A stretch of 64,000 bases of DNA. It comes from Mesotaenium endlicherianum (Eukaryota; Streptophyta; Zygnematophyceae; Zygnematales; Mesotaeniaceae). Location of the stretch: positions 335,911 to 399,910 of the forward strand of contig WELA01011136.1 of assembly GCA_009602735.1 (NCBI GenBank), given 5' to 3'. The position numbers were made by a program, and so were the translations under genes. This document shows, one piece after another, positions 23,780 to 36,560 of the stretch (its first letter is position 1; each line of letters opens with the position of its first letter). The notes under the pieces were generated by a model. That model saw only the letters and a list, made by a program, of their open reading frames with translations, had not been told where the DNA came from and ran no database searches.

Positions 23780-24145
23780 TTATAATTTAGTCTGAGCTCT
23801 TAGTAGGCTACAACCAACAAGCTGCCTATACTCGCGCTTGATGGTGATGACTAAGGCTCTAAAATCGACATCGTTGCTAGGGACGCTAAAGCTATGGGTC
23901 ACCGTCCACTCTGCGCACATGTTAAGGACGCCATGAAGCGTTGTGCCCAAACAGGCAAAGATCTTCAACACGAGGTGTACAAAGGTGTCCTCCTTCAAGT
24001 GGTCTTTGTAATGGTTATACTTAAACTTTTCCTTGTCCGCCGCAGCCACTTTAACCGACTGCGACGCGCTCACCACCATATCCCTGCGTAAAGGGTCGGC
24101 CACCATGATGTCCAACAAGGTGCATGCTGCAGACTCCCTCGCCAT
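23780..24145 (-). pseudogene. LINE-like ORF2 C-terminal remnant
   Basis: A 121-residue minus-strand frame reads LDIMVADPLRRDMV, then AAADKEKFKYNHYKDH, TFVHLVLKIFACLGT and a final VITIKREYRQLVGCSLLRAQ. This order (DPLRR, AA-K-YxDH, FVPLALETYGxLG-like, IRxxLSVALxRAQ-like) is the layout I associate with the C-terminal end of reverse-transcriptase ORFs of LINE-type elements in algae and plants. No reverse transcriptase core is visible upstream (24146-24900), so only the 3' end survives. The start codon shown is internal. Confidence 0.4.
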
Positions 24146-25567
24146 GCAAGCATTATCAATTTTGCAGCCTTCAGTATGTGCAATAGTTTGTTGGGTTCAA
24201 TAAGGTGCCCCTTGCGTAACTCTTGTAACGGGAATTCAAATAAGGGCCATCACTCGTATGAACTCTGGCTCAAATGTGCATTCAATTTTGTATGTGAACG
24301 TGTCTGACTTGATTCACGCGGATGCGTTTAATCATGACAACGCTTTTCTTCCGTGGCCCACCTTTTGGCGCCATAAACTTACTTCCTCCATGAGTTAGGG
24401 CGTCTTTCTTGCAGATGCCCTTCCTGGTTAGAGAATGCACACTTGGGGCTCTTCATAGGTGGCCATGGCAAAACAAAAGCCTCGCCTCGGCCGCAAGGTA
24501 GCGCGTGACGGGGGCCTGGGAGAAGGAATTCTTGGTCGTTAGATGGGTTCGTTGGGTCATAGGGTTGGGAGGGCATGCTGGTGGGCCGTCATGGCCGTTC
24601 GTTGTGGGCCGTCTGCTTGTTAAGAGGGCATGAGGGAGAGAGAGGGTGTGAAGAAAAGGGGAGAGTGGCCATGGTGGGAGGACAGAAGGGAGGGAGGGAG
24701 CAAAGTCGTTGTGGCAACGGCGAGCGTCGACACCATTCATGTTCTTTTGACAATTTAGGTGTCGCGATCATTTGGAGGGGCCTAGTGAGGAGAACATTGT
24801 CGGTCCCCTCACAAATTAAAACATCGATCAAGTATCGTGCCTTGAGTATCAGTAGGGCGTAGAAGGAAGAGGCCTGACTCCTCCACCAGGGTCACTGCGA
24901 AGTGCGATCTTCAATCTTGGCGACGGTGTCATGAACGGCGTTATGAATTGCCGTGCGTTCCTTCCCTCGAGCACACCGCAAGACGTGGAAAGTACCTGCC
25001 GAACTCCCACAAGCACAAACTAGGCCCGGAAGGCACGGGTGTGGTATCTCTAATCGTGTGCGTACTAGCTGAACAAAGATTTTGAATATTTCAAATTCAA
25101 AAATTGTCTTGTGAAACCATAATACCCCATCGTTCAATTGCGGTATTTTGGTCGATGTACTTGCCGGTCTAGGATCTACGTTTTGTTCAGCAATGTCAAC
25201 CTCAATTTGGAGATTGTAAACTGGCCACTATAGACGAGTTGTGTGTAATTTCTAACTTGCACCTCCTAATGTACCTCAATATATATATATATGCCTATTT
25301 ATTTATTTACTTTTTTTTCATAATTTATTTTATTTGTGTGTGTGTGTGTCTTGACATTGTAACAATGATACATGCAGTAGTGTCGCTATTTGTAAGCAGT
25401 GGCGCTCCACATTGTGACAAAAATGAGTTGTTGCGTCTAAGTTAATGCCATCGAATTGTCACATTGGTATTTGCTTAGCATAACACAAGCACACAAGGCC
25501 TAGTGGGGTCAAAGAACGTGCTAGTAGTGTGGCTTTTTGGGTCAAAGAAATTGTGAATACTACCTCA

Positions 25568-25573
<6 letters not shown>
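24146..25573. other. No gene seen
   Basis: Intergenic. May hold decayed upstream sequence of the LINE-like remnant, but no domain can be read. Confidence 0.5.
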
Positions 25574-25649
<76 letters not shown>

Positions 25650-25650
25650 N

Positions 25651-25725
<75 letters not shown>

Positions 25726-25732
25726 TGTGTGT
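25574..25732. repeat. Long (GT)n microsatellite
   Basis: About 79 GT units with a single N at 25650 and one GTTT interruption near the right end. The true length is likely uncertain in the assembly. Confidence 0.97.
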
Positions 25733-27547
25733 CACATTGCAAGGTCATGTTTATAGTAGTTACTTATGGCCTCTATCACAGTTTGTAACCTTCATTATGA
25801 GACGATCATTTTGACTAGCTTTAACATCACCCCTTGTCATTGAACCTCCTTTTCAGCAAGGGCTTTTAGAAGTATTCCAGACAGTTAGCAATCTTTGTGT
25901 TGACCAACCATACGCAGCTCAAGATACCTACAGCATGCATCGCAATCTTCCCTTGAAATTTCACGTGACAACGAAAGCGTTGTGAGGCCGAAGGGCATCG
26001 GTAGATACCGATTCACTAGTGAAATAAGTGTTTATCTCATTGCATTCGTGACACATGCTAGTGAGCGAGTGCATAATGCAAGTATTTGGTTTGCCTAACA
26101 ACACTTTAGAAGCATAAATACCCATGCCGCACATTCACCTTCAGTCCAACGTGCAGTCACTTGCACGCTAAGACACATATAGTACAAAGACACGCACTTC
26201 ATTTCAACGGCGTTCAATGGAGTTTGTGTCTGGCGTCTACGAATGTACAATTATCGACAAAGCCGACCAGAGTCAAAGTCGAGGTTTCTGTGTCGATCAC
26301 ACATGTTACTCTTGTATATGCTAGATAGAATGTGTACGTACATGGTGGAGTCGAAATTGTCACGCGAAAGAATATGTGGGGCGTGAATGTGCGCAGGTTT
26401 GGTGTAGGTGGGAAGTGGTGATTGGCGATGATGTGTAGGTTCGTCGTGTCATCTGGTTGCCATTACTGGCCATTACTGTCGGAACACAACGCCCCAAAGC
26501 GCCCGACCCAATTGAGCAGCCGAAAACTTCCCACCCATTAGCCGATCGGTGGCTTCTCATCACTGTAGCGCCTATGAACGTCCGCGATGTGGGGCAGGGT
26601 CTGTTGCTATTCGTACGTACATGAACCCGGGTCCTACCCGTAAGTACATCACACCGCAAGATTGTGCAGACAGAAATGCCTAGGCTGGCCTAGGCTGGCC
26701 CAGGCTGGCCAAGTCAGATCCGGGCATATTGGTCCCCTATCGATGCTATCGTCCCCTATGGTCGCGGGGGATGTCGTCCGAACCAGAAGAGACCTAAAGC
26801 GACGCAAGACAAGCCTGAGGTAGGTAGTGCAGCGTTTGCGGCGTTTCTGAGGAGGGTTTTCTTATTTGGCTATGGAGACTCACGGAGACGTGGATTGCTT
26901 CTACCTGCAATGACCTGCAATGCTTGCGGAGTGTAATTCGACCCAGGGCACTCAGGGCAGGTAATTTACTTTGGAAGCTGCATGCAGACACAACCTAGAC
27001 GCCAAGGATGATGCTGGCATAAGACATACTGCTGCGTTAGTTACATACTGTTGGAGTACGTCCTGTGTCGGTTCGAAGTATACTGAACTAGATTAACACG
27101 CTAGTCTCACCTCTCCCTCTCCCTGTGCCAGGTGTTGCTAAAATATGAGAGCAGGAATGGCAAGCCGCTACTCAGTTCTTATGACTGCCTTCTTGTATCT
27201 TTTTCATGATCTATGAATGTCATTTTAATGACATATTTATGCGCATTGTGACGGTATTTGACTTCGTATTACTTTATTGAAGTGAGATATTGGCTTATCT
27301 GCTATGATGCCTTTACTAAAATTCCAGCCTCTAAACACAGGGTGGTACTGTGCTTTCCAGCTGGAGGCATTCGCCCCGGCACGACCAACGGCGATGGCTC
27401 TTAGGAGAACTTGATGCCACTCCCATAAGGAGATACATTCTGGCTGGAGGTTTATGAACAGTCGACCCTGGGATTGGCACCTTGAAATTACCAAGAGTTA
27501 GGATTCAATCAGGAATAGCTTGAAGGCAGATCACTGCCTGCAGCAGC
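25733..27547. other. Intergenic region upstream of the fluoride exporter
   Basis: No coding sequence recognised; contains the 5' flank of the FEX gene. Confidence 0.6.
26679..26711. repeat. Three-unit tandem repeat
   Basis: Three copies of a 10-base unit (CCTAGGCTGG with one variant) in intergenic sequence. Confidence 0.8.
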
Positions 27548-30060
27548 ATGGCTGCAGAAACTTCAGCACAAGGTGCTTCTGCCGCTGGCTTTCAGCAGGC
27601 ATCACACAACCTTCAAGATGTTGAGCATCAATCAGAGATGCCCACCTTTGCATCCTCGTCAGGGGCTCCTCCTCCCCTTCCTCTGGAGGACTCAGAGCTC
27701 TCTGGCTTGGAGCCATCGCAATCGGGCGATCCTGGGCCAGCGGTAATAGAGCACCCCGAGATGTTTTCGGGAGAGATCTTGCCAGCAGTCTCCTGTCCCG
27801 TCGTGGTAAGCGCTCTCCGTGACGTCCCTTCTCTGACCCTGTTCATGCTCGTTCTGCAAGCCCGGGGCTTTCTGGCCACAACTTCTTCAGCTTGCCCGCG
27901 AGGACTCTGAAAGTTTGCCTCTGCCCGGGCTGGCAATGCTCGCCTCGTCCTGTTGGACGAAAACAGCGAGAAGACATGCTAGGCCTCCTACTGTCACCGC
28001 CAATAACTGAGTTCATAGTTGGGAGGGGAGAGTAGCTAGCTTAGCATGAGGGCTGAGGGCTGCACGCTGGCAACGGCCCAAGGCCCAGATGACGAAGACT
28101 GCTCCTGGCACGCAGAGGCGTACGAGACTCACGGTCGCTTGCCTAAAGGGCGTAGCTGGAAGCGCAATGGGTGTGCACTGGCTGCCAAGCTGTGTGCGCA
28201 TGTGAAGGCTGACCGTGAAGGTGGGCTGACGTGGAGGTGCCATGTGGCGTGCAGGAGGTGCAACCTTGCGAGACCTTCCACCACCGGCTGGAGTACATAT
28301 CGACACTGAGCCATCTGGCCTTCTTTGCCATCTGCGGGGTAAGCTTGCTCGCGCCGGAGTCCTTCCCTTGCGGGGGGATCGAAACCTGCTGTCGATGGGG
28401 CCCCTCCAGGTGGCACGCCGGTGTGGGCACCTCACTTTGGAACACCTCACCTCGTCGTAGTGCCTCTCGCTTGAACCCGGCAGGATGCTCCTTTTGAAAA
28501 GCCGGGGTGGCCATGTTGTGGCTCCATGTTTGGATCGACATGGCATGAGCTCCATGGTGTTTGGGTGCCATCTGGGGGCTGGGCTGAGTCGGTATGTGGG
28601 TGGGTTGGTGGGTGGGAGGGGTTGGTCAGGTTAGGGGNGGTAGCTCGACGGCCCTGCCAGCGCAGCTAGGGAGGGCTGTCTTGGGGACTGACTCGGCGAA
28701 GGGCGTGCTGGGGTCTCCTCTGCTTTGGGGTGCATTGTCGCATGTGTAGAGAGCGTACATGCAGTTAGATACGCACGCATGCCCCCCCCCACCCACCCAT
28801 CCACCCACCCGCACACGCGCGCGCGCACACACGCGCGCGCACACACACACACAGAGAGAGAGACACGTGCGCAGGCACACACGCACACACACAGACACGT
28901 GTGCTGAAGAGCACCTTGCTGAAACACGCCCTGCTGTTGTTGCGTTTTGAGACTTTTCCTTGTGAAGCCTCTTCTGCGTGACCACTCCGCGCCCTTGCAA
29001 CACCTGGGCAAGCTTGTCATGTGCAGAGCATCAGCTGCAAGAATCAGGGCCGCGACGCACAGTGATGTGGTCGTGCTACCGGTGCTTCTGAAGGGGAGGG
29101 GGGGGGGGGGCTTGTGTGGATGAGCTCTCTTTCTTCTGGTGGCTCTATCCAGTCCGCCGGCCATCAGTTGACTGCGTGTTGACTGTGCGCTGACTTCCTG
29201 TTGACCCGGCCCGGTCCGCGTGCGGCCCTGGTGCGTGCGGTGCCGCCTGAGCAGGTGTGCATCCGGTACACGCTGGAGATTGGCTTCGGGCCGGAGCACG
29301 CGCACGTGACCGACGACGAGCAAGCGCTCATGATCGATATCCCCGCCAACATGGTGAGGGCCGCCGCGTCTGCTCCCCCCCTCCCCTCCCCCCTTCCGCG
29401 CTCCCCCCTGCTCTGTGTGTTCTGTTGCGCTCTGCAATCTTGTGGTGAATTTGGATGCCAGGGCTCTCGGTGCGTCGAGCTCTGCCCTCTCTCCTGTTTT
29501 TCTGCGCGTGCTGCATGCATGTGTCTGAGCTGCCCGCTCTTGCTTGCTCTAGTTGCTGTTCTGGGCAAGCTTTGCAGTGAGGGCCCTTCAGCGAGAGAGA
29601 GAGAGAGAGAGAGCATTCACGTAGCGCATGGGCCTTGCACGCTCGACACCCGTTTATCTGCACCGTTCCCTCCAGGCCCTTTGGGTCATCAGCTTTCCCC
29701 GTCCCCTTGCCCCGGGTTATGACCGGTGCAGGTTTATTGTGTGCTTGAAGGTTCTTAATTCTCCTAGTGCTGTTTGCTTGCTCCTACTGCCAAGCACCCT
29801 CCCCTATGCCCCACCTCCTGCCCCTCCCCTCGTCCCCTCTCCTGCCCTTCCCTCTTCACGCGAGCCTTGTCCCTGCCCCAATTTGGCATGTTCTCTCTCT
29901 TGTCTGAATGGCCTGCGTCCGTGCTCAGCGGGCCTGCTGTTGCCTCTGCCGTGTGTTTCCCGTGCTCTTGCTTCCCGTCCCTCACCCCCCCGATTCCACT
30001 ACCGCTTCTGACACTGACTCTCATTTGTGACTGCGTGCATGTGCGTGCGTGCGCGCGCGC

Positions 30061-30105
<45 letters not shown>

Positions 30106-32183
30106 CGTGTGTGCGGGGTGGGGGGAGGATTGCAGGTGGGGTCGTTCCTGATGGGGTGGGTGGGGGTGGTGTTCAAGCGCGACATCCTGCGCTTCTCTGA
30201 GGCGCTCGCAGTGGGCCTCTCCACGGGGCTGTGTGGCAGCATCACCACGTACGCCTCGCTGGTGCAGCGCATGCAGGCCATCCTCACGCACGGCCTCTGG
30301 GTGCGCGCCCTCGCCGGCTATCTCATTGGTGCGCTTGCTCCTTCCGCCCCCCTCGCCCCGCCAGCCTGCCCGCCCGTCTCTTTCTCCGCCACCCCGCTCT
30401 GCCCCGCCAACGCTCGCTTGTCCCTCTCTGTGCAGCCGCCCGCCCGCCCATTGCTTTCTCTGCGGCTGCCCCGCCCGCCTGCCCATCCCTTTCTCTGTGC
30501 TGCGCGCCCATCCGCCCGGCCGCCAAGCCCCTCTTCCGCTCCCGTTGTCAGTCGGCCCAACCGCCCGCGCGTGCCTGCCGGTGGCAATAGGTCAACGTGC
30601 TCTGGCCCTGCTCCGTGGCTAGGCTCGTTGCGCCTGCTTTCCATCCCTTCGTTGAGCTGGGAGTGGGAGGCAAATTCTTTGTGACGCTTGCGCGCTCGGC
30701 TGCCTTTGACTACCTTGCTCTGAACCTCTGCTCGGTCTCCGGGTGCCACCTGGCCAGCTCCCGTCGTTCAACCTGACTAAATACTCCCCCCTGTGTCCCC
30801 CCCCTCCCTCTGCCCCCTGGTCCTTGCTCCCCTTCGCTGCCATGTACGCCGGTCTTGCTGGCGCAGCAGCTGCTTCTTTGTCAGTTGGCGGCTGAAGGAC
30901 ACATGGCGCTCACGCTCGCCCTGTTCCCACCTCCACCTCTCTGGCTGGGCTGGCTTGCATATCCTGTCATCCTGCCGTGTCCTGTTGGTATCTCCTCCTT
31001 CCCCTCCTCCTCACTGGCTCAGAAGCGGGCTGGCCTGCCCTGTCGGTATCTTCTCCCTTTCCCTCGCTGACTGGTCTGGGCCGGGCTGGGGGCTGGTCGG
31101 GGCGGCAGGTTTCGAGCTCGCGCAAATGTCGCTGCGCATCGGCATCGACACGGCGGAGGCGTTCGCGGCCTACCTGGCGCGGGAGCAGCAGCGGCGGGAG
31201 GAGGGCGGCAAGAAGGCCCTGCTCGCCCGCCCGCGGCCCGACCACGTCGACCGCAAGTGGGCCAGCCTGCTGCTCTTCCTCACGCTGTCGGGCGTCCTCG
31301 TCGCGCTGTCGGCCGTCGGCGCGGTGCTCGACAGCGACCACCAGAAGCGGCGGCGTGTGTGGCTGGCCTGCCTGCTGGCGCCGCCCGGCGTGTGGGTGCG
31401 CTGGTACCTGGCAAAGCTCAACGGGCAGGGCCTTGGCAAGAAGCAGCTCGTCAAGTGGTTCCCCGTCGGCACGTTTCTCACCAACACCATCGCGGGGGCC
31501 GTTGAGGCCGTCGTGTCCGCCATTAACATCGCTGTGAGTCGCCTCTTCTCTGCTGTCCCCGCACCTCTCCCGCACCTCTGCCGCCCAGCTAGTGCGTCCG
31601 CCCGCGCGTTTGCAAGTGAGGGAACCCCCCGTGTGGGACACATCTTCAGGATTGAGTCTGGAGTTGTTTCGGGCTAGAGCAGCTTGCTCTGAATTATAGA
31701 TGTATTCTGTATGGGGATGCTGCGGGGGGGGGGGGGGGGNNNNNNNNNNNNNNNNNNNNNNNNNNNNNNNNNNNNNNNNNNNGGGGGGGGGCTAGATGCG
31801 AATGCGTGCTATCGTGGCTTGCGATGCTGTTGCCTTTTACCCCGCTTGCACGCGTGCCTGCGTAATTGCTGAGAAGGTGGGTGGTGCGCCCCTAGAGGCT
31901 GACGTGGGACGAGATGATTGGATGATTGGATGATTGGGTGCAGCTCGCCACGACGAGCAGCGAGCTCATCGTGGGAGGCATCCAGCTGGGCTTCCTGGGC
32001 TGCATGAGCACCGTCTCGACGTTTGCTGTCGAGACGCACACGCTCCACCTGACGCCCGGCACGCGGTGGAGGGCCTACGTCTACGTGCTGCTCACCTTCT
32101 TCTCCTCCTTCCTCCTGGGCCTCGTGATGTACTCGGCTCCCGTCTGGATCGGCAACTACGACTCCCGCTACAACCACGTGTAA
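27548..32183 (+). CDS. FEX: Fluoride export protein, two-domain CrcB/Fluc family (plant FEX type)
   Basis: Six exons: 27548-27805, 28255-28338, 29255-29353, 30136-30328, 31109-31533, 31944-32183. All junctions are GT/AG and in phase, giving 432 residues. The first ~86 residues are a polar, Pro/Ser/Glu-rich cytosolic head. CrcB domain 1 runs from LSHLAFFAICG through DIPANMVGSFLMGW to GLSTGLCGSITTYAS. A charged linker follows (EQQRREEGGKKALLARPRPDH). Domain 2 has WASLLLFLTLSG, WYLAKLNG, WFPVGTFLTNTIAG, GFLGCMSTVSTF and a last membrane helix. In this family GSFLMG/GTFLTN and GxxGxxTT/ST line the twin fluoride pores; the fused two-domain form is that of eukaryotic FEX, which exports fluoride across the plasma membrane. 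The exons are much more GC-rich than the flanks. Confidence 0.93.
28785..28890. repeat. Imperfect CA/CG dinucleotide-rich tract
   Basis: CCCA units, then alternating CA/CG and a short GA run, in the second intron of the FEX gene. A single N lies at 28638 nearby. Confidence 0.85.
30049..30113. repeat. (GT)n microsatellite before FEX exon 4
   Basis: GT array with CG-rich edges ending about 22 bases before the acceptor TTGCAG at 30135. A purine-rich stretch separates the two, so the polypyrimidine tract of this acceptor is unusually poor. Confidence 0.9.
31740..31782. other. Assembly gap (43 N) in the last FEX intron
   Basis: N run flanked by poly-G on both sides. Confidence 0.95.
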
Positions 32184-35100
32184 TGCTCTGGACCCGTGCT
32201 GCCTGCGTGTGTGCGGCCCCTCTCCTTCTAGGAGGGCCTGCTTTTGACGCACAAGGGCACGCCTTCCTCGTGTAAATTGGTATTCTCTTTCTGCTAGGTA
32301 CCTGACTCGTCACCCGTATGTATTGGCGCTCCCGAGCGAGCCCCTGTTATTTTAGACAGGGGACTGTAGTCCGTAGAATGCCATTTTTTTCTGCTTCGTA
32401 GAATGCAGAGCACTCCAGTGCTAGGTTACATAGCAGCTCCACCAGTTAGTATGATCCACATCTTTATTGTAGGTAGAATGAGGCCTCAATATGCTTGTCT
32501 GCCTTGTCCCCATTTTCGTATGTGAGAATTGCGACGTAGATCGTCGTCTGAGGTTCACTTTTCTTCTGCATAGTATAGCAGATTTTTTCACAGAGCTTCC
32601 CTTGTATAGCCAGTGTGCTCACTGCAAATTTCAAACCGTCTTTGCAACAGTCTTCATCCGTACAATCGAGCACTGTTGGAGATGTATGGTCATATATGTG
32701 CGCATTACCTTGTTTTCAATTGTGGGTCAGAAGCTGAGCTTGTTCAAGGGGATTTTTGTTCACAATCTTGCACTTTGGCATATGCTGCTAGCATTAAACA
32801 TGATGCAGGAGTGCAAGGGTTCTCTTCCTTCACAAAATGAGGTTCTTTGAAGATGAACGTATTTATGACCATCGAAGTGGGTACTGCCACACGTGTCCTT
32901 TTCCAAAGGTTGCGACCAATTTCATATATTAATAATCTCAACGCCCATGCCAGACAGCATAGCCAAACGTCTTCTCACCCTTACCCTCCGGTCGACCTAC
33001 TTCCAGCCCTCAGCCCTAGACCCTTTGAAGTACATTCTCTTTCCTAGTACCCAGTAGGTTAGACCATCACATGCAATGCACCTAGTCCCAACTATTAACT
33101 CTCCTGTTCGGTTACTAGTGAGGGTGCATCCCCTCCCGTCGAGCTCACTTTGTCAATCTTTGGTCAGCTTTTGCCACTACATTCTAAAAAAGCCCAGAGG
33201 CCGAACGGAAGAATAATGACGCGGAAATGACAATGACGCCCACTTTTCCGGGCGTTCACTGCTAGTCTAGCTGAAATCGAGGCTCCAACAATTTCTGAGC
33301 GCTCCGGAGGCTCGTCTGAGCCCGGAATCCGAACTTTTCGGACACATTTTAGATGGCTTCCTTCGCTTCCCCCCACATCAACAGGAAATTTGTGTTTCCT
33401 CATCCCGAATTCCTTACCTTACTAAAAAACACAAATTGCTGAAGCACGGTTCTGAAAATGTCTTCCGTACGGAAATGATTTCAATTTTTTTACATTGGTA
33501 ATTCACAATTTCACAAGTTTCAAAGTCGTAAACACATGAACCAAGGGTTCAACAAGAAAAAATTTCCGGGCAGTTTTTTACGTAATGAACAGAATTATTA
33601 TTGTCGGTGTCCTACATGCTGCACCAATGAGGTGCTGTTTCTTAACCCAGAATAAATCACGTTTAAAAGCCAAGGACCTCACACAACTACCGGAACCTCA
33701 CCCAAACTTTCTCGTGTGCGCGTCCATCAACCTGTCTTCAGCATCTCCCTCACACGACTAAGGTAAGAGGGCGAAGATAGACACTTGCTCCGAATGTGAG
33801 CGAGTTGGTTGTAAAGTCAAGTAGGATGTGGAGAAGGTGGACAGTCTTGGACAACTGTGCCACGCGATAGCGAGGAGATAGGCTCATCTAAGTGGACCGG
33901 TAATAATTATCAAAATATCTAAAATGCATGAACCCGCCCTCGCACGCCTCAAAAGTGCGAGCGCGAATGTGCAAGCGGGTGGGCATAACCCGAAGCGCGT
34001 CCAGGCTCAACCCAAAACGTCTCAAATTTGAGTAAATGGTCTGGTCAGTTGAATATTTTCAAATAAAGAGATCGCCTCATCCACACAAGAATACTGAAAC
34101 TTTACTGAAATTGGACCCGGACTGAAGTTAACCGTGATGCGTTTTAGTACTGAATTCATAAGTGGTACCAGTCTGAAATTCATTTTCCGGAATACCTTTT
34201 ACGGAAGTGGTACATTCCGGAAGACGATTTCTGGAGCCGAAAACCGCCTTGGCCTTTTTAGAGTGTACTCACCGCTACTAAAGGCCCCTATGACATCGTT
34301 ATCACCACGATTCGAACGTCTTGCCGTGCAAGTCCATTTGTTTCTCCTTCGCGTGTACTTTGGCCCGACAGTCTTGGCTCTTTGTCGTCACTCCCGCTGT
34401 CGCCTTTGGCACAACGTACCACTACGCTTCGCCCCAAATGCTGCCTCTTGGCTGACTAATCGCCTTGGTATCACTTGCAAGTACCTCTGGTGGCCACTCT
34501 ATCATGGCCATCTCAGCTAGAATCCTACCAAGTGCATATTTGTTATCACAACAAAATATTCCTCCATATGCTGAATGCCTCGTTGGGCCGACCACCTGTC
34601 GCTGCCGATCTTTCTTGGGCCGACTACTTGCTGCCCTAAGTCATCGCCCTTGGTCACCCGCCAGTCTCTCAAATGGGTAGGACAAGGCTACGAGAAGTAG
34701 GAAGTCTTAGCACACCGGTAGGACATAGCGAATTGGTAGGACTTTTGGCCCGCAAAAACAAACACCACCTCAAACATTAGGAGGGCTTATATACCCTAGA
34801 CTCTAAAAGTGGTCTAGAGGGGAATGCCAAATTTATCACAACTGTTCTAGGGTGTAAAAGGACCATTTCTACGCCCTCTTGAGGAAGATTTGGGGGCGTA
34901 GAAATGCAGTCTACGGACCTTCTTTGCCCCATGTTGTAAACTCCTCGAATTGACCAGCCAATCAAAGCACATTCTTTTGTACGGATAATTTCAGAAATTC
35001 ATCTCTCACCAACGGCTCCCTTTTCTTCGAAAGCTGTCGGCAAATTGACTTGGACATTGACTATACGATATTGTACTCTTGCGACCATTAAATTCGATTC

Positions 35101-35738
35101 CAAACTTGTTAGAAGTCAACGACACGTAACTTGGTTTGTCGCGCCTATCCTTGTCGAGTCCTCTTTGGTGTCTGATGGTGTTCCCAGAGGGTGGAGGGCC
35201 AATGACAGGTTCTAGTGGCTAGTCGGATTAGGGTGGTAGGTGAGGATGGTCTAGTCTATTTGCAGTGGTGGTGAACACTGGGACCCATAATCTGCTCACG
35301 AGGTTCTGCTGTTGAGCAGCTGTGAGGCTCCCTCCCAGATTACGCGCTCTTTTCTACCTTCACACGTGGTGTTGCCGCCCACATGTGTGGAGGTCAACCC
35401 ATTGGGTTCGCTCGCTTGAAGGGTCGGCGCGAGTACCCAGTGGGGTCCCCCATTGTCCATGGCTAGATTGTCACCGTACCATAGGCGATCCCCCACGGGT
35501 ATGCCCAAGGATTGCTAGGGGTTAGGGAGAGTAAGGGACATTGGGGTGTCGGGTTCTTTTGGTTTTGTCATTAGTCGTACGTGTGTGTGTCGACCTCTAG
35601 GTTTGACCCTTTATCATATTTTGTGTATTTTGGATTTGTGTGAGATGACGCGATGACGCGTTCATTGTAGTTGTTAGAGTTCAATTGTGTTTCGTAGTCA
35701 CTGGGCATATTATTCAAGAGCACGCTACTTAGGCCGCG
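32184..35738. other. No gene seen
   Basis: 3' flank of FEX, then AT-rich intergenic sequence. The frame at 34134-34520 matches nothing known to me. The left boundary and 5' LTR of Element 1 may lie in the right part of this stretch, but no LTR pair is visible because the other end is missing. Confidence 0.5.
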
Positions 35739-36136
35739 AGCTAACACCATTTCGGTGTTAGCTTGTATGTTCGTTCTTATGAGAGATGTGTTATTGTGCT
35801 TCCTTGTGACTTAATGTTTATGTTGGTGTGATCGTACGTTCTTGTTTACCTCGCTTTTAGCGTAGGAGGCTTGTAGCATCCCTCACAAACGCACTTAACG
35901 TCGCAAACCCGCCTCTATCTCTCTCGGCCATAACATAGCTAATCACGCTCTATTGCTTTCGTTTGTGTTGCTAGACTTCGCTCACTGACTAGGTGCTCAC
36001 CACCTCGCCCTAGCCTTCCACATACAAAGCTAACCCTTCTTCTACAGGTTAGTAGCTAGGGGCGGGTGGAACCACCCGTGGGGCGGAATTCGCTAGGATA
36101 CTACGCGAGGTAAGCTCCCCCTTTGTGAGAGCTTAC
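35739..36136 (+). other. Three perfect stem-loops upstream of Element 1 gag
   Basis: 35739-35763: 10-bp stem AGCTAACACC/GGTGTTAGCT, 5-base loop. 36063-36078: 7-bp stem CGGGTGG/CCACCCG with an AA centre. 36110-36136: 8-bp stem GTAAGCTC/GAGCTTAC, 11-base loop. All lie within 400 bases, and probably belong to the LTR or leader of Element 1. Confidence 0.5.
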
Positions 36137-36523
36137 TCGCGCTACTGGTGAGCGCCTGTTACCTCAAGGCCACACCTTGTACACTATGTGTCACGTGGTT
36201 GGGATAGGATCGGCCCCCTTACTTGGGTCGGTTACACGCATGCTTGCTATAGCTTGCTTGCGTCGCCTGCAAGATTGCTTGCTTGCGGGGATAGTGGTGT
36301 TGTGTTAGTGTCTTGCGTTTTGTTTGTTTGTTAGTTGTGTTTATTGCCTGTGCGCACACGTTAGGAGCCGGTTCCCTCTTGTGTGGGCCGGTTGCACACT
36401 TGCCCTCTAGCTTGCTCGTTGCTCTTGCTCGTTTGGTGGGAGTGCTCCTGTGTTTGCATTTGCTCGCATCCGGCTTCTCTTTTGGGTCGATTGTGAGCTT
36501 AGCGCTAGAATCCGGCGTGGTAG

Positions 36524-36524
<1 letters not shown>

Positions 36525-36556
<32 letters not shown>
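36525..36556. repeat. (GT)n microsatellite
   Basis: About 16 GT units, followed by GTGG-rich sequence to about 36620, just before the Element 1 gag region. Confidence 0.9.

Positions 36557-36560
<4 letters not shown>

Noticed and set aside
30318-30749. Minus-strand Gly/Arg-rich frames opposite the FEX gene
   Set aside because: Shadows of a pyrimidine-rich FEX intron; no domain, and the plus-strand gene is clear.
34134-34520. Possible gene upstream of Element 1
   Set aside because: 128 codons without any family resemblance in AT-rich intergenic sequence.
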